DNA from: Streptomyces sp. SAJ15
Lineage (GTDB): Bacteria; Actinomycetota; Actinomycetes; Streptomycetales; Streptomycetaceae
Direction: 5' to 3'
Length of the DNA: 64,000 nt
Assembly: GCF_007595705.1 (NCBI RefSeq)
Contig: NZ_NISY01000003.1
Location: forward strand, 124,001 to 188,000
Shown here: positions 35,520 to 44,115 of the stretch, one piece after another
How positions within the stretch are numbered: the first letter of the stretch is position 1
How the letters are laid out: every line of letters begins with the position of its first letter
The notes under the pieces: generated by a model
The model's input: the letters and a program-made list of their open reading frames with translations, nothing else
Database searches by the model: none
What the model was told of the DNA's origin: nothing
Translations under genes and position numbers: made by a program

Positions 35520-36442
35520 CGGCTCCCGATTCCGCTGCCGCGCTCGTACGGTTGGACGGCCCCTGGACCCACCGGGACGTCGCGGCCAACGGTGCGCGCT
35601 TCCACATCGCCGAGCTGGGCGACGGTCCGCTGGTACTGCTGCTCCACGGTTTCCCCCAGTTCTGGTGGACCTGGCGGCACCAGCTGACCGCCCTCGCCGA
35701 CGCCGGCTTCCGGGCGGTGGCGATGGACCTGCGCGGCGTGGGCGGCAGCGACCGTACGCCGCGCGGCTACGACCCGGCCAACCTCGCCCTCGACATCACC
35801 GGCGTCATCCGTTCGCTCGGCGAACCCGACGCCGCGCTCGTCGGCCACGACCTGGGCGGCTATCTGGCCTGGACGGCCGCGGTGATGCGGCCCAAGCTGG
35901 TGCGACGGCTCGTCGTCGCCTCCTCGCCGCACCCTCGGCGCTGGCGCTCGGCCATGGTCGCGGACGTCAAGCAGTCGGCGGCGAGCAGCCACATCTGGGG
36001 GTTCCAGCGGCCCTGGATCCCGGAGCGTCAGCTGGTCGCCGACGACGCGGCCCTGGTGGGGCGGCTGATCCGGGACTGGTCGGGGCCGCTGCTGCCCGAC
36101 GACGAGACGGTGGACGTCTACCGTCGCGCCGTGTGCATCCCCTCCACGGCGCACTGTTCGATCGAGCCGTACCGCTGGATGGTGCGGTCGCTGGCCCGCC
36201 CGGACGGCTTCCAGTTCAACCGGCGTATGAAGCGGCCGGTGCGGGTGCCGACGCTGCATCTCCACGGTTCACTCGACCCGGTGATGCGCACCCGCAGCGC
36301 CGCTGGTTCGGGGGAGTATGTGGAGGCGCCCTACCGCTGGCGGCTCTTCGACGGCCTCGGCCACTTCCCCCATGAGGAGGATCCGGTGGCGTTCTCGACC
36401 GAGCTGATCGACTGGCTGCGGGACCCGGAACCCGACCGTTAG
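35516..36442 (+). CDS. Alpha/beta hydrolase, epoxide hydrolase-like
   Basis: A 308-aa alpha/beta-fold enzyme. The oxyanion motif is HGFPQFWWTWRHQ (about 43-55), the nucleophile elbow is VGHDLGGYLAW with Asp as nucleophile (about 107), and the catalytic His is in DGLGHFPHEE near the C-terminus. An Asp nucleophile with HGFP points to epoxide hydrolases or haloalkane dehalogenases rather than esterases. ATGA overlap with the holin-like gene implies translational coupling (nhaA-holin-hydrolase operon). The same gene order, ending at marP, occurs in mycobacteria. The substrate is unknown. Confidence 0.9.
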   Translation: MTAPDSAAALVRLDGPWTHRDVAANGARFHIAELGDGPLVLLLHGFPQFWWTWRHQLTALADAGFRAVAMDLRGVGGSDRTPRGYDPANLALDITGVIRSLGEPDAALVGHDLGGYLAWTAAVMRPKLVRRLVVASSPHPRRWRSAMVADVKQSAASSHIWGFQRPWIPERQLVADDAALVGRLIRDWSGPLLPDDETVDVYRRAVCIPSTAHCSIEPYRWMVRSLARPDGFQFNRRMKRPVRVPTLHLHGSLDPVMRTRSAAGSGEYVEAPYRWRLFDGLGHFPHEEDPVAFSTELIDWLRDPEPDR

Positions 36443-36551
36443 GCGACGCCCCGTCAACCACCAGGGAAACGCCCGTACGACCAACTGCCACTTGCCCGTC
36501 GCATAGGCCAATTGACGCCTCCACAGGCGATTACGGACCTTGAGGCACGGG

Positions 36552-36557
36552 CAGAGT
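36552..36557 (+). promoter_or_regulatory. -10-like hexamer before small cationic ORF
   Basis: CAGAGT, 7 nt before the ATG at 36565. The spacing matches the leaderless starts elsewhere in the window. Confidence 0.35.
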
Positions 36558-36564
36558 CCCGGGT

Positions 36565-36801
36565 ATGGGCTGGACGCACGACTACCGTGACGCACCGAGC
36601 GAGCGCGGCTCCGACGCCAATGCCAACACCACGCTGAGCGTGTCCGAGCGACGCGCTCCCGGACATCCGCAGGGCCCCCTCGCGCCGCAGGGCCCGGGTC
36701 CGCTGGGCGGCCATGCTTCCCGCATCGGCATCCCACGGATCATCCGCCGCCGGGCCCGCTGGGTCTCGGCGCGGCTGCGCCACCACCCGCGCAGCCGCTG
36801 A
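36565..36801 (+). CDS. Small cationic protein, unknown
   Basis: Predicted 78-aa protein. The N-terminal half is polar (MGWTHDYRDAPSERGSDANA), the middle is Pro/Gly-rich, and the C-terminus is an Arg-rich amphipathic segment (RIGIPRIIRRRARWVSARLR). About 86% of third codon positions are G or C and clearly exceed the second positions, the pattern of real Streptomyces genes. The ATG follows CAGAGT by 7 nt with no Shine-Dalgarno. It sits alone between the hydrolase and the convergent protease gene. I do not recognise it; it could be a DNA- or membrane-binding peptide. Confidence 0.55.
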   Translation: MGWTHDYRDAPSERGSDANANTTLSVSERRAPGHPQGPLAPQGPGPLGGHASRIGIPRIIRRRARWVSARLRHHPRSR

Positions 36802-36837
36802 CAGCGCTCGCGCTGCCAGCCGGCACCCTCCGCGAGA

Positions 36838-36899
36838 CCGCTGACACCCCTCGCGCGGCCGCTGACACCATCCGCACGACCGCGACACCCTTCGTGCGG
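36838..36899. repeat. 21-bp tandem repeat x3
   Basis: Three imperfect 21-bp units, CCGCTGACACCnTCGCGCGG-like, between the small cationic ORF and the 3' end of the protease gene. Confidence 0.75.
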
Positions 36900-36964
36900 C
36901 CGGTCGAAGGTGCCCGGCGCCGCCTGATTCCGCCCGGGGCGGGGCCGGGGTCCGCCTGTCCGCG

Positions 36965-38164
36965 CTACAGGGCGCAGCCCTGGCTGTCGGCCTGACCGGT
37001 GGCGGTGCGCCCCTGCTCGACGTCCTCCCGGACCTCGTCGGCGGTCAGCGCGTACCCCGTGTCCGGGTCGTCGAGCGACTTGGCGAAGACGACGCCGTAC
37101 ACCCGTCCCTCGGGGGTCAGCAGCGGGCCGCCGGAGTTGCCCTGCCGCACCGTGGCGTAGAGCGAGTAGACATCGCGGCGGACACTGCCCCGGTGGTAGA
37201 TGTCCGGACCGGTGGGCTGCATACGTCCGCGCACGCGCGCGGCGCGGACGTCGAAGGAGCCGTTCTCCGGGAAGCCGGCGACGATGGCGTCGTTGCCGCT
37301 GCGCGCGTCGCCCTCGGTGAACTTCAGCGCGGGAGCGCGCAGCGAGGGGACGTCGAGGACGGCGATGTCGCGCTCCCAGTCGTAGAGCACCACCCGGGCG
37401 TCGTACGTCCGGCCCTCGCCGCCGATCTGCACGGTCGGCTCGTCGACACCGCCGACGACATGCGCGTTGGTCATCACGCGGTGCGGCGCGAAGACGAAGC
37501 CGGTGCCCTCGAGGACCTTTCCGCAGCTCGGGGCGGAGCCGACGACCTTGACGATGCTCTGCTTGGCGGCCGTGGCGACGGGGCTCTCGGCCAGCGCCGG
37601 GTCGGGCGGCGGGACGGAGGTGATGGGCTCGTTGGCGAACGGGGAGAAGACCTGGGGGAACCCGTTCTGCGCGAGCGTGGCGGAGAAGTCGGCGAACCAG
37701 GTGTTGGCCTCCTCCGGGATCACCCGGGAGACGCCGAGCAGCACCCGCGAGTTGCGCACCTCCTTGCCGAGCGTCGGCAGCGAGGTGCCGGCCAGCGCGG
37801 AGCCGATCAGCCAGGCGACCAGCAGCATGGCGACGACGTTGACCAGCGCGCCGCCGGTGGCGTCCAGGGCGCGCGCCGGTGACCAGGTGATGTGCCGGCG
37901 CAGCTTGTTGCCCAGGTGTGTGGTGGCGGCCTGTCCGATCGAGGCGCAGACGATCACCAGCACCACCGCGGTGACCGCGGCGAAGGTGCCCGGCGTCGCC
38001 TCGTCGGTGGCGGCGTCCCAGATCACCGGCAGCAGATAGACGGCGATCAGGCCGCCGCCGAGGAAGCCGATGACGGACAGCACACCGACGACGAAGCCCT
38101 GGCGGTAGCCGACGATGGCGAACCACACGGCGGCGAGCAGCAGCAGGATGTCCAGCACGTTCAC
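36965..38164 (-). CDS. MarP-type membrane serine protease
   Basis: A 399-aa protein. Four N-terminal helices form a CvpA-like domain (about 3-150). A trypsin-fold protease domain faces outside (about 190-390). The catalytic residues visible are His in TNAHVVGG (about 231), Asp in WERDIAVLDV (about 264) and Ser in VRQGNSGGPLL (about 343). Two Cys flank the start of the protease domain and the C-terminus (CGKVLEG; QGCAL), matching the redox disulfide of mycobacterial MarP, which protects against acid and oxidative stress. The GTG start (VNVLDILLLL) has GAGG about 11 nt upstream. A NUDIX gene follows upstream in the same orientation. Confidence 0.9.
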   Translation of the reverse strand: MNVLDILLLLAAVWFAIVGYRQGFVVGVLSVIGFLGGGLIAVYLLPVIWDAATDEATPGTFAAVTAVVLVIVCASIGQAATTHLGNKLRRHITWSPARALDATGGALVNVVAMLLVAWLIGSALAGTSLPTLGKEVRNSRVLLGVSRVIPEEANTWFADFSATLAQNGFPQVFSPFANEPITSVPPPDPALAESPVATAAKQSIVKVVGSAPSCGKVLEGTGFVFAPHRVMTNAHVVGGVDEPTVQIGGEGRTYDARVVLYDWERDIAVLDVPSLRAPALKFTEGDARSGNDAIVAGFPENGSFDVRAARVRGRMQPTGPDIYHRGSVRRDVYSLYATVRQGNSGGPLLTPEGRVYGVVFAKSLDDPDTGYALTADEVREDVEQGRTATGQADSQGCAL

Positions 38165-38335
38165 CGAAATTTGCCTCGCAATGATGTCGCCGGGACCGTG
38201 GGCCGGCCGGGGCTCCCGGGGCGGCCCTCCCACCGGCCCGCGCGGCGCCCCGGAGCGTCGGCGACGGGGCCGCCGGGCCGGTGGCGGCCGCTCATGTCGG
38301 GGTCCCCGGGAGAAGACGGCACGGGGACAAACCTC

Positions 38336-39022
38336 TCATGCCTGCCAGTCGAGCGAGACCTGTCGGTCCCGGTCCCAGGGGAGCTCCCAGCCCGCGTAGT
38401 GCAGCAGGCGGTCGATCACCCCGGCGGTGAAACCCCACACCAAGCCCGCTCCAACGGTGAAGGCGGGGCCCTGGTGCCCACTGGGGTGAAGCGCCATGGC
38501 CCGATTGTCCGGATTGGTGAGATCCGCCACCGGCACGGCGAAGACCCGCGCCGTCTCGGCCGGGTCCACCGGCGCGACCGGGCTGGGCTCGCGCCACCAG
38601 CCGAGCACGGGGGTCACGACGAAGCGGCTGACCGGGATGTACAGCCGGGGCAGCACCCCGAAGATCTGGACGCCGGTGGGGTCGAGGCCGGTCTCCTCCT
38701 CGGCCTCGCGCAGCGCCGCGCGCAGCGGGCCGATCCCGTCCGGGTCTCCGTCCTCCGGGTCGAGCGCGCCGCCGGGGAACGAGGCCTGCCCCGGGTGCGC
38801 GCGCAGCGACCCCGCGCGCTCCATGAGCAACAGCTCCGGCCCGCGCGGTCCCTCGCCGAAGAGCACGAGCACCGCGGACGGACGGCCGCCGCCCTGGGCG
38901 GGCGGCAGGAAGCGGCTGAGCTGGAGCGGCTCGATCGTCTCGGCGACCCGCGCGACGGGCTCCAGCCACTCGGGCAGGCCCTGGGCGCTGACGGCGACGC
39001 CGCCACCGTAGGTGCTCGTCAT
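38336..39022 (-). CDS. NUDIX hydrolase, CoA-pyrophosphatase-like
   Basis: A 228-aa NUDIX enzyme. [19 protein letters not shown] is the sequence just before the box in CoA-specific NUDIX proteins (the UPF0035/NuCoA pattern). The NUDIX box itself ends [16 protein letters not shown], with the metal-binding Glu residues. It probably cleaves CoA or acyl-CoA to 4'-phosphopantetheine derivatives. Its ATG overlaps the nth stop by 4 bp, so it is translated with nth. marP follows downstream after about 170 bp. Confidence 0.9.
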   Translation of the reverse strand: MTSTYGGGVAVSAQGLPEWLEPVARVAETIEPLQLSRFLPPAQGGGRPSAVLVLFGEGPRGPELLLMERAGSLRAHPGQASFPGGALDPEDGDPDGIGPLRAALREAEEETGLDPTGVQIFGVLPRLYIPVSRFVVTPVLGWWREPSPVAPVDPAETARVFAVPVADLTNPDNRAMALHPSGHQGPAFTVGAGLVWGFTAGVIDRLLHYAGWELPWDRDRQVSLDWQA

Positions 39023-40113
39023 CCGGCGGCTCCCAGCGGCGCGGCGGCCTTGCCGGGGTAGTCGGCCGGGGGGCTGAGCCGCTGGCCGGGCTGGCCGCCC
39101 AGCTCGTACTTCAGCAGCTTTCTGGCCTTCTCGGGGTCGGTCTCGCCCTCTCCGTACGCCGGGCACAGCGGGGCGATGGGGCAGGCGCCGCAGGCGGGCT
39201 TGCGGGCGTGGCAGACGCGCCGGCCGTGAAAGATGATCCGGTGCGAGAGCATCGTCCACTCGCTCTTGGGGAAGAGCGCGCAGACCTCGGCCTCGACCTT
39301 GTCCGGGTCCTCCTGCGTGGTCCACTTCCAGCGCCGGACAAGTCGCCCGAAATGGGTATCAACGGTCACGCCGGGCACCCCGAACGCGTTACCCAACACC
39401 ACATTGGCCGTCTTTCGCCCGACGCCGGGCAGCGTGACGAGGTCCTCCAACCGCCCCGGCACCTCGCCGCCGAACCGGTCCCGGAGGGCGGCCGAGAGCC
39501 CCAGCAACGACCTCGCCTTGGCCCGGAAGAACCCGGTCGGCCGAATCAGCCGCTCCAACGTCTCGGGATCCGCGGCCGCCATCTCCTCGGGGGTGGGATA
39601 GGCGGCGAAGAGGGCCGGAGTGGTCTGGTTGACGCGCAGGTCGGTGGTCTGGGCGGAGAGGACGGTGGCGACCAGCAACTGGAAGGGGTTCTGGAAGTCC
39701 AGCTCGGGGTGGGCGTACGGATACAGCTCGGCGAGCTCGCGGTTGATCCGGCGGGCGCGACGGACGAGCGCGACGCGAGACTCCGACTTGGCGGGCTTGG
39801 CAGGCTTGGCGGGCTTGGCGGGCTTCTCGCTCGTGGCGGACTTGGCAGCCGCGGGGACCTTCGCGCTCTTCGCCGCCCCCGGGGCCTTCGTGGGCTTCGC
39901 GGTCCTCGACGCTCCGGCCGGCGCGACGCCCTCGGCGGTCGGGGCGACATCCTGCGTGGCCGGCGCGGCCTCCGAGGCGGCGGCGCTGGGCCTTTTGCTC
40001 GACTTCACGGCTTTCGCGGCAGCACGGGGCGGGTGTTCGCCCACAGCGGAATTTCGAGGTGCGCTCACCCGTCCAGCCCCCTTGCCCTGTGCTCTCACCG
40101 GCCTATTGGACAC
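39019..40113 (-). CDS. nth: Endonuclease III
   Basis: A 364-aa DNA glycosylase/AP lyase for oxidised pyrimidines. The HhH-GPD core is at about 115-325: [14 protein letters not shown] holds the catalytic Lys (about 232), TVDTHFGRL the Asp (about 249), and [17 protein letters not shown] ligates a [4Fe-4S] cluster (Cys-x6-Cys-x2-Cys-x5-Cys). About 110 N-terminal residues are an unusual Ala/Lys/Pro-rich extension with [13 protein letters not shown] repeats. The GTG start is supported by TAGGCT 6 nt upstream (leaderless). A second GTG 45 nt downstream, after GGGGG, could also be used. It is divergent from crp. Confidence 0.93.
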   Translation of the reverse strand: MSNRPVRAQGKGAGRVSAPRNSAVGEHPPRAAAKAVKSSKRPSAAASEAAPATQDVAPTAEGVAPAGASRTAKPTKAPGAAKSAKVPAAAKSATSEKPAKPAKPAKPAKSESRVALVRRARRINRELAELYPYAHPELDFQNPFQLLVATVLSAQTTDLRVNQTTPALFAAYPTPEEMAAADPETLERLIRPTGFFRAKARSLLGLSAALRDRFGGEVPGRLEDLVTLPGVGRKTANVVLGNAFGVPGVTVDTHFGRLVRRWKWTTQEDPDKVEAEVCALFPKSEWTMLSHRIIFHGRRVCHARKPACGACPIAPLCPAYGEGETDPEKARKLLKYELGGQPGQRLSPPADYPGKAAAPLGAAG

Positions 40114-40119
40114 CCGGCC

Positions 40120-40125
40120 AGCCTA
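40120..40125 (-). promoter_or_regulatory. -10 of leaderless nth promoter
   Basis: TAGGCT on the minus strand, 6 nt before the GTG, as at tmk. Confidence 0.6.
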
Positions 40126-40217
40126 AGCCCAGGCACTGACATCCGCCCCGGTCGCACGAAATCGGCCGCCCAATCGGACCCCTGCCGTACGGTCCCATGG
40201 ACCGGTGCGTCAAACTT

Positions 40218-40231
40218 GTGATTGATCGCAC
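40218..40231 (+). promoter_or_regulatory. Crp-box-like site upstream of crp
   Basis: GTG-n6-CGCAC, one base from the reported Streptomyces Crp consensus GTG-n6-GnCAC. It lies 64 bp before crp and 105 bp before divergent nth, where it could mediate autoregulation. Confidence 0.4.
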
Positions 40232-40294
40232 TGTTTTACCGTCCGGCATCATGGGGACCAAGGTCCCCTGTGCGTGTCGACAAGGAGAGATCTC

Positions 40295-40969
40295 GTGGAC
40301 GACGTTCTGCGGCGCGCCCCGCTTTTCGCGGCGCTCGATGACGAGCAGGCCGCTGAGCTGCGCGCCTCCATGGGAGAGGTCACCCTCGCCCGAGGCGACG
40401 CACTCTTCCACGAAGGGGACCCGGGCGACCGCCTGTATGTGGTCACCGAGGGCAAGGTGAAGCTCCACCGCACCTCTCCCGACGGCCGCGAGAACATGCT
40501 GGCCGTGCTCGGTCCCGGCGAGCTGATCGGCGAGCTGTCGCTCTTCGACCCCGGCCCGCGCACCGCCACCGCGACCGCCCTCACCGAGGTGAAGCTCCTC
40601 GGCCTCGGCCACGGCGACCTCCAGCCGTGGCTCAACGCGCGCCCCGAGGTGGCCAGCGCCCTGCTGCGCGCCGTCGCCCGGCGCCTGCGCAAGACCAACG
40701 ACCAGATGTCCGACCTGGTCTTCTCCGACGTCCCGGGCCGTGTCGCGCGGGCGCTCCTCGACCTGTCGCGCCGCTTCGGCGTGCAGTCCGAGGAGGGCAT
40801 CCACGTCGTACACGACCTGACCCAGGAAGAGCTCGCCCAGCTCGTCGGCGCCTCGCGCGAGACCGTGAACAAGGCCCTCGCCGACTTCGCGGGCCGCGGC
40901 TGGCTGCGCCTGGAGGCCCGCGCCGTGATCCTGCTGGACGTGGAGCGCCTGGCCAAGCGGTCCCGCTGA
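40295..40969 (+). CDS. crp: cAMP receptor protein Crp
   Basis: A 224-aa CRP/FNR regulator, equal in length to S. coelicolor Crp, which governs spore germination, growth and antibiotic genes. The cyclic-nucleotide domain (about 8-120) includes GELIGELSLFDPGPRTATATA, the cAMP-binding stretch. The winged helix-turn-helix (about 145-220) includes LTQEELAQLVGASRETVNKALADF. The GTG start has AAGGAGAGA at good spacing. It is divergent from nth and followed by a very strong terminator. Confidence 0.96.
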   Translation: MDDVLRRAPLFAALDDEQAAELRASMGEVTLARGDALFHEGDPGDRLYVVTEGKVKLHRTSPDGRENMLAVLGPGELIGELSLFDPGPRTATATALTEVKLLGLGHGDLQPWLNARPEVASALLRAVARRLRKTNDQMSDLVFSDVPGRVARALLDLSRRFGVQSEEGIHVVHDLTQEELAQLVGASRETVNKALADFAGRGWLRLEARAVILLDVERLAKRSR

Positions 40970-41029
40970 CGCGGGTTCGCCACGGGCACACCGGTGCGGG
41001 GCCGTCCCGCACCCGCACGCCATAGGCAC

Positions 41030-41065
41030 GAAGGGCCCCCGCCGGGCATCCGGCGGGGGCCCTTC
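41030..41065 (+). terminator. Terminator of crp
   Basis: Perfect 16-bp stem GAAGGGCCCCCGCCGG / CCGGCGGGGGCCCTTC with a 4-nt GCAT loop. Possibly bidirectional, since the MBL gene converges on it. Confidence 0.9.
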
Positions 41066-41078
41066 GCCGTTGCCGTCG

Positions 41079-41130
41079 CCTGGCGGACCGATCCGCCGTA
41101 CGACAGCCTGGCGGACCGATCCGCCGTACG
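41079..41130. repeat. 24-bp direct repeat x2
   Basis: Two perfect 24-bp copies (41079-41102 and 41107-41130) separated by 4 bp. Each contains the small hairpin GGCGGA-ccga-TCCGCC. Confidence 0.92.
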
Positions 41131-41256
41131 GCGCGGGAGGATCCCGTAGCGCGTCGCCGCGCGCCGGCACCCGGTGGGCGCGACCACCGCGGGCGGCGAC
41201 CACCGGGCGTGCTCCGGCCCGACCGGCCGTGGCCGAGCCCCGCGCCCCCGTACGCC

Positions 41257-42087
41257 TCAGATCAGCCCATGCTCCCGCAGATACTCCAGCTGCGCCCGGA
41301 CCGACAGCTCCGCCGCGGGCCACAGGGAGCGGTCCACGTCCGCGTAGACGTGCGCGACGACCTCCTCCGCCGTGCGGTAGCCGTCCTCGACGGCCGTCTC
41401 GACCTGGGCGAGGCGGTTGGCGCGGTGGGCGAGGTAGTACTCGACCGCGCCCTTGGCGTCGTTGAGGACGGGGCCGTGGCCGGGGAGCACCGTGCTCACG
41501 CCATCGTCGACGGTCAGGGAGCGGAGGCGGCGCAGGGAGTCGAGGTAGTCCCCGAGGCGGCCGTCGGGGTGGGCCACCATGGTGGTGCCGCGGCCGAGGA
41601 CCGTGTCGCCGGTCAGCACGGCGGCGTCGGCGGGGAGGTGGAAGGAGAGCGAGTCGGCGGTGTGGCCGGGGGTGGGGACCACGCGCAGTTCGAGGCCGCC
41701 GGTGGTGATGACGTCCCCCGCCGCGAGGCCCTCGTCGCCGAGTCGCAGGGCGGGGTCGAGGGCGCGCACCCGGGTCCCGGTGAGCTCCGCGAAGCGCCCG
41801 GCGCCCTCCGCGTGGTCGGCGTGTCCATGGGTGAGCAGGGTGAGGCCGACGCGCTTGCCGGCCCGCTCGGCGGTGTCGACGACCGCCTGGAGGTGGCCCT
41901 CGTCCAGCGGTCCCGGGTCGATGACGACGGCGAGGTCGGAGTCGGGCTCGGCGATGATCCAGGTGTTGGTGCCGTCCAGGGTCATCGCGGACGGGTTGGG
42001 CGCCAACACGCACACCGCGCGGGCGGTCGCCGGACCGCTGATCGCGCCGCCGCGCGGCTGTCCCGGCAGGGAGGCTGCGTAGGTCAT
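41257..42087 (-). CDS. MBL-fold metallohydrolase
   Basis: A 276-aa metallo-beta-lactamase-fold protein. The zinc motif LLTHGHADHAEG (HxHxDH) is at about 86-95, with TPGHTADS, LTGDTVLG and LPGHGPVLNDA as further metal ligands. The C-terminal helical domain (RLAQVETAVEDGYRTAEEVVAHVYADV) is as in LACTB2-like hydrolases or nucleases. The ATG overlaps the NUDIX stop by 4 bp (two-gene operon). The order crp, MBL hydrolase, RidA is conserved in mycobacteria. The substrate is unknown. Confidence 0.9.
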   Translation of the reverse strand: MTYAASLPGQPRGGAISGPATARAVCVLAPNPSAMTLDGTNTWIIAEPDSDLAVVIDPGPLDEGHLQAVVDTAERAGKRVGLTLLTHGHADHAEGAGRFAELTGTRVRALDPALRLGDEGLAAGDVITTGGLELRVVPTPGHTADSLSFHLPADAAVLTGDTVLGRGTTMVAHPDGRLGDYLDSLRRLRSLTVDDGVSTVLPGHGPVLNDAKGAVEYYLAHRANRLAQVETAVEDGYRTAEEVVAHVYADVDRSLWPAAELSVRAQLEYLREHGLI

Positions 42088-43040
42088 GAGGTGGCTCCGC
42101 CCGTGGGTCCCGTGGGGACGTGCTTGGTGAACTCGTCGTGGCCCGGCCAGCTCAGCACGATCTCCTCGCCGACCAGGCTCGCCCGCGCGAGCACCGGTGT
42201 CAGGTCGAGCCGCTCGGCGGCCGCCAGCGCCTCGGCCGCCGTGCCGTACGGCGCCACCTGGCGCAGCGTCGCGATGGTGGGCGGCATCATCAGCAGCTCG
42301 CCCTTGTCGTAACCGTCGGCGGCGTCCTGGGGGCGGATCCAGACCGTACGGTCCGCCTCGGTCGAGGCGTTGCGCGTGCGCTGGCCCTCGGGCAGCACGG
42401 CCACGAAGAACCAGGTGTCGTAGCGGCGCGCCTCGAACTCCGGGGTGATCCATCGGGCCCAGCCGCGCAGCAGGTCCGAACGCAGCACCAGGCCGCGGCG
42501 GCTGAGGAAGTCGGTGAAGGACAGCTCGCGGTCGACCAGCGCCGCGCGGTCCGCCTCCCAGTCGTCCCCGGAGGTGTCCGCGACGACCGTGTCCGCCGTG
42601 GGCCCGGCGAGCAGCACGCCGGCCTCCTCGAAGGTCTCCCGCACCGCGGCGCACACGATCGCCTGCGCCGCCGCCCCGTCTCCCGCCAGCCCCAACCGCT
42701 CGGCCCAGACGTCTCGCGCGGGCCCGGCCCAGGCCACCGGTCGGTCGTCGCGCGGGTCCACCGCGCCGCCCGGATACGCGTACGCGCCTCCGGCGAAGGC
42801 CATGGAGGCGCGTCTGCGCAGCATGTGCACGGCGGGGCCGTCGGCACCGTCCCGCAGTAGCAGCACGGTGGCGGCACGGCGTGGGGCGACCGGGGTGAGT
42901 TCGCCGGCGGCGAGCGCCCGGATGCGATCCGGCCACTCGGCCGGGTACCACTGGCCGTTGGCGGCGGGCGGCGTGGGAGGCGTGGGCGACGCCGGTGACA
43001 CGGACGACGACGCGGACGGGCCAGGCGACATGGACGGCAT
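42084..43040 (-). CDS. NUDIX hydrolase
   Basis: A 318-aa protein. AFAGGAYAYPGGAVDPRDDR leads into the NUDIX-like helix AAVRETFEEAGVLLAG, with about 30 residues between the Gly and the REXXEE element, longer than the classical box. This is the pattern of NUDT19/RHBDL-type NUDIX proteins that act on CoA derivatives. The N-terminus is Ser/Pro/Thr-rich and poorly conserved. The ATG follows TACCAT by 6 nt, consistent with a leaderless mRNA. It is translationally coupled to the MBL gene. Confidence 0.85.
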   Translation of the reverse strand: MPSMSPGPSASSSVSPASPTPPTPPAANGQWYPAEWPDRIRALAAGELTPVAPRRAATVLLLRDGADGPAVHMLRRRASMAFAGGAYAYPGGAVDPRDDRPVAWAGPARDVWAERLGLAGDGAAAQAIVCAAVRETFEEAGVLLAGPTADTVVADTSGDDWEADRAALVDRELSFTDFLSRRGLVLRSDLLRGWARWITPEFEARRYDTWFFVAVLPEGQRTRNASTEADRTVWIRPQDAADGYDKGELLMMPPTIATLRQVAPYGTAAEALAAAERLDLTPVLARASLVGEEIVLSWPGHDEFTKHVPTGPTGGATS

Positions 43041-43046
43041 GGCCGG

Positions 43047-43052
43047 ATGGTA
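43047..43052 (-). promoter_or_regulatory. -10 hexamer for NUDIX-MBL operon
   Basis: TACCAT on the minus strand, 6 nt before the ATG. Confidence 0.45.
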
Positions 43053-43344
43053 TGCGCTCGCGGGCGGATGTTCGAGAGGCGCCGCCCTGACCAGCCGGTT
43101 CTTCTCCCCCTGTGGCCCGCCGGGTGTCCACGGACGTGCCGTTGCGGTCGCGGTCGCCGAACGGGCCGGACAAGCGAAGGTGCCGCCAGGAGAGCGCCCG
43201 GGGCCGATCCCGGGCCGACTCCTGGCGGCACCCGCTCTGACGGTCGAAACGGTGAGCGCCCTCGCGTGAGCACGTATGGCCGGGGGCCGCATCGCCCCGC
43301 GCGGCAAGCAATCGCGGCCTGCGCGGCGAACACGCGCAGGCCGT

Positions 43345-43370
43345 GGTCCACGGTCCACGGTCCACGGTCC
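43345..43370. repeat. 7-bp tandem repeat x3.5
   Basis: GGTCCAC repeated three times perfectly, plus a partial copy. Confidence 0.85.
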
Positions 43371-43575
43371 GCATGGTGAACGCGCCCCGCGCGGTGCGCG
43401 GTTTCGGCGCGCGGTGACCAGACCCGGCCCGCGCGGCGACTCCGACCCGCGCCGTGAACCCACGTCGTGCGGTCGGACCGAGCCTCTCAGCCGGCTCGGT
43501 CCACCCGTCGCCTACGACCGTTTCCGGCCGCCCGGCCCGTACAGACAGATCGCCCGTACAGACGATCGCCCGTTC

Positions 43576-43660
43576 GGAGAGCTCGTTCGTTCGGAGAGCT
43601 CGTCCGTTCGGAAAGCTCGTCCGTTCGGAAAGCTCGTCCGTTCAGACAGCTCAGTCCGCG
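43576..43660. repeat. 17-bp tandem repeat x4 plus decayed copy
   Basis: Units GGAGAGCTCGTTCGTTC, then GGAGAGCTCGTCCGTTC, then two of GGAAAGCTCGTCCGTTC. A degenerate fifth copy (43644-43660) runs into the ridA stop codon. Confidence 0.9.
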
Positions 43661-44115
43661 ATCTCGACCTGGATCTCGACCTCGACCGGCGCGTCCAGCG
43701 GCAGCGCCGCCGCGCCCACGGCGCTACGCGCGTGCACGCCCTTGGCGCCCAGGACCTCGCCCAGCAGCTCGCTGGCGCCGTTGATGACGCCCGGCTGGCC
43801 GGTGAAGTCCGGAGCCGAGGCGACGAAGCCGACGACCTTGACCACGCGGACGACCTTGTCGAGGTCGCCGATCACCGACTTCACGGCGGCCAGGGCGTTC
43901 AGCGCGCAGATCCGCGCCAGGTCCTTGGCCTCTTCCGGCGTCACCTCCGCGCCGACCTTGCCGGTCACGCCCAGCTTGCCCTCGACCATCGGGAGCTGGC
44001 CCGAGGTGTAGACGTACGAGCCCGTACGGACCGCCGGGACGTACGACGCGATGGGCGCCGCGACGCCCGGCAGCCGCAGGCCGAGCTCCGCGAGCTTCTC
44101 CTCGACCGCGCTCAC
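43651..44115 (-). CDS. RidA/YjgF-family protein
   Basis: A 154-aa protein of the enamine/imine deaminase superfamily. Motifs: SGQLPMVEGKLGVTGKVG, ICALNALAAVKSVIGDLDKVVRVVKVVGFVAS, and LPLDAPVEVEIQVE at the C-terminus. It is the longer actinobacterial subtype beside ArsA-like ATPases, so deaminase activity is plausible but not assured. The GTG start overlaps the stop of the DUF4177 gene by 4 bp. It is the second gene of a two-gene operon. Confidence 0.9.
   Translation of the reverse strand: MSAVEEKLAELGLRLPGVAAPIASYVPAVRTGSYVYTSGQLPMVEGKLGVTGKVGAEVTPEEAKDLARICALNALAAVKSVIGDLDKVVRVVKVVGFVASAPDFTGQPGVINGASELLGEVLGAKGVHARSAVGAAALPLDAPVEVEIQVEIAD

Larger units (their letters stand above)
43041..43650. 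other. Intergenic gap of 610 bp with two repeat arrays
   Basis: Between ridA and the NUDIX operon, both on the minus strand. It contains a 7-bp x3 array and a 17-bp x4 array (listed separately) and otherwise GC-rich sequence. No gene is seen. Confidence 0.55.

Noticed and set aside
33422..36265. 947-codon minus-strand frame opposite nhaA and the hydrolase
   Set aside because: Spans three real genes on the other strand and has shadow composition.
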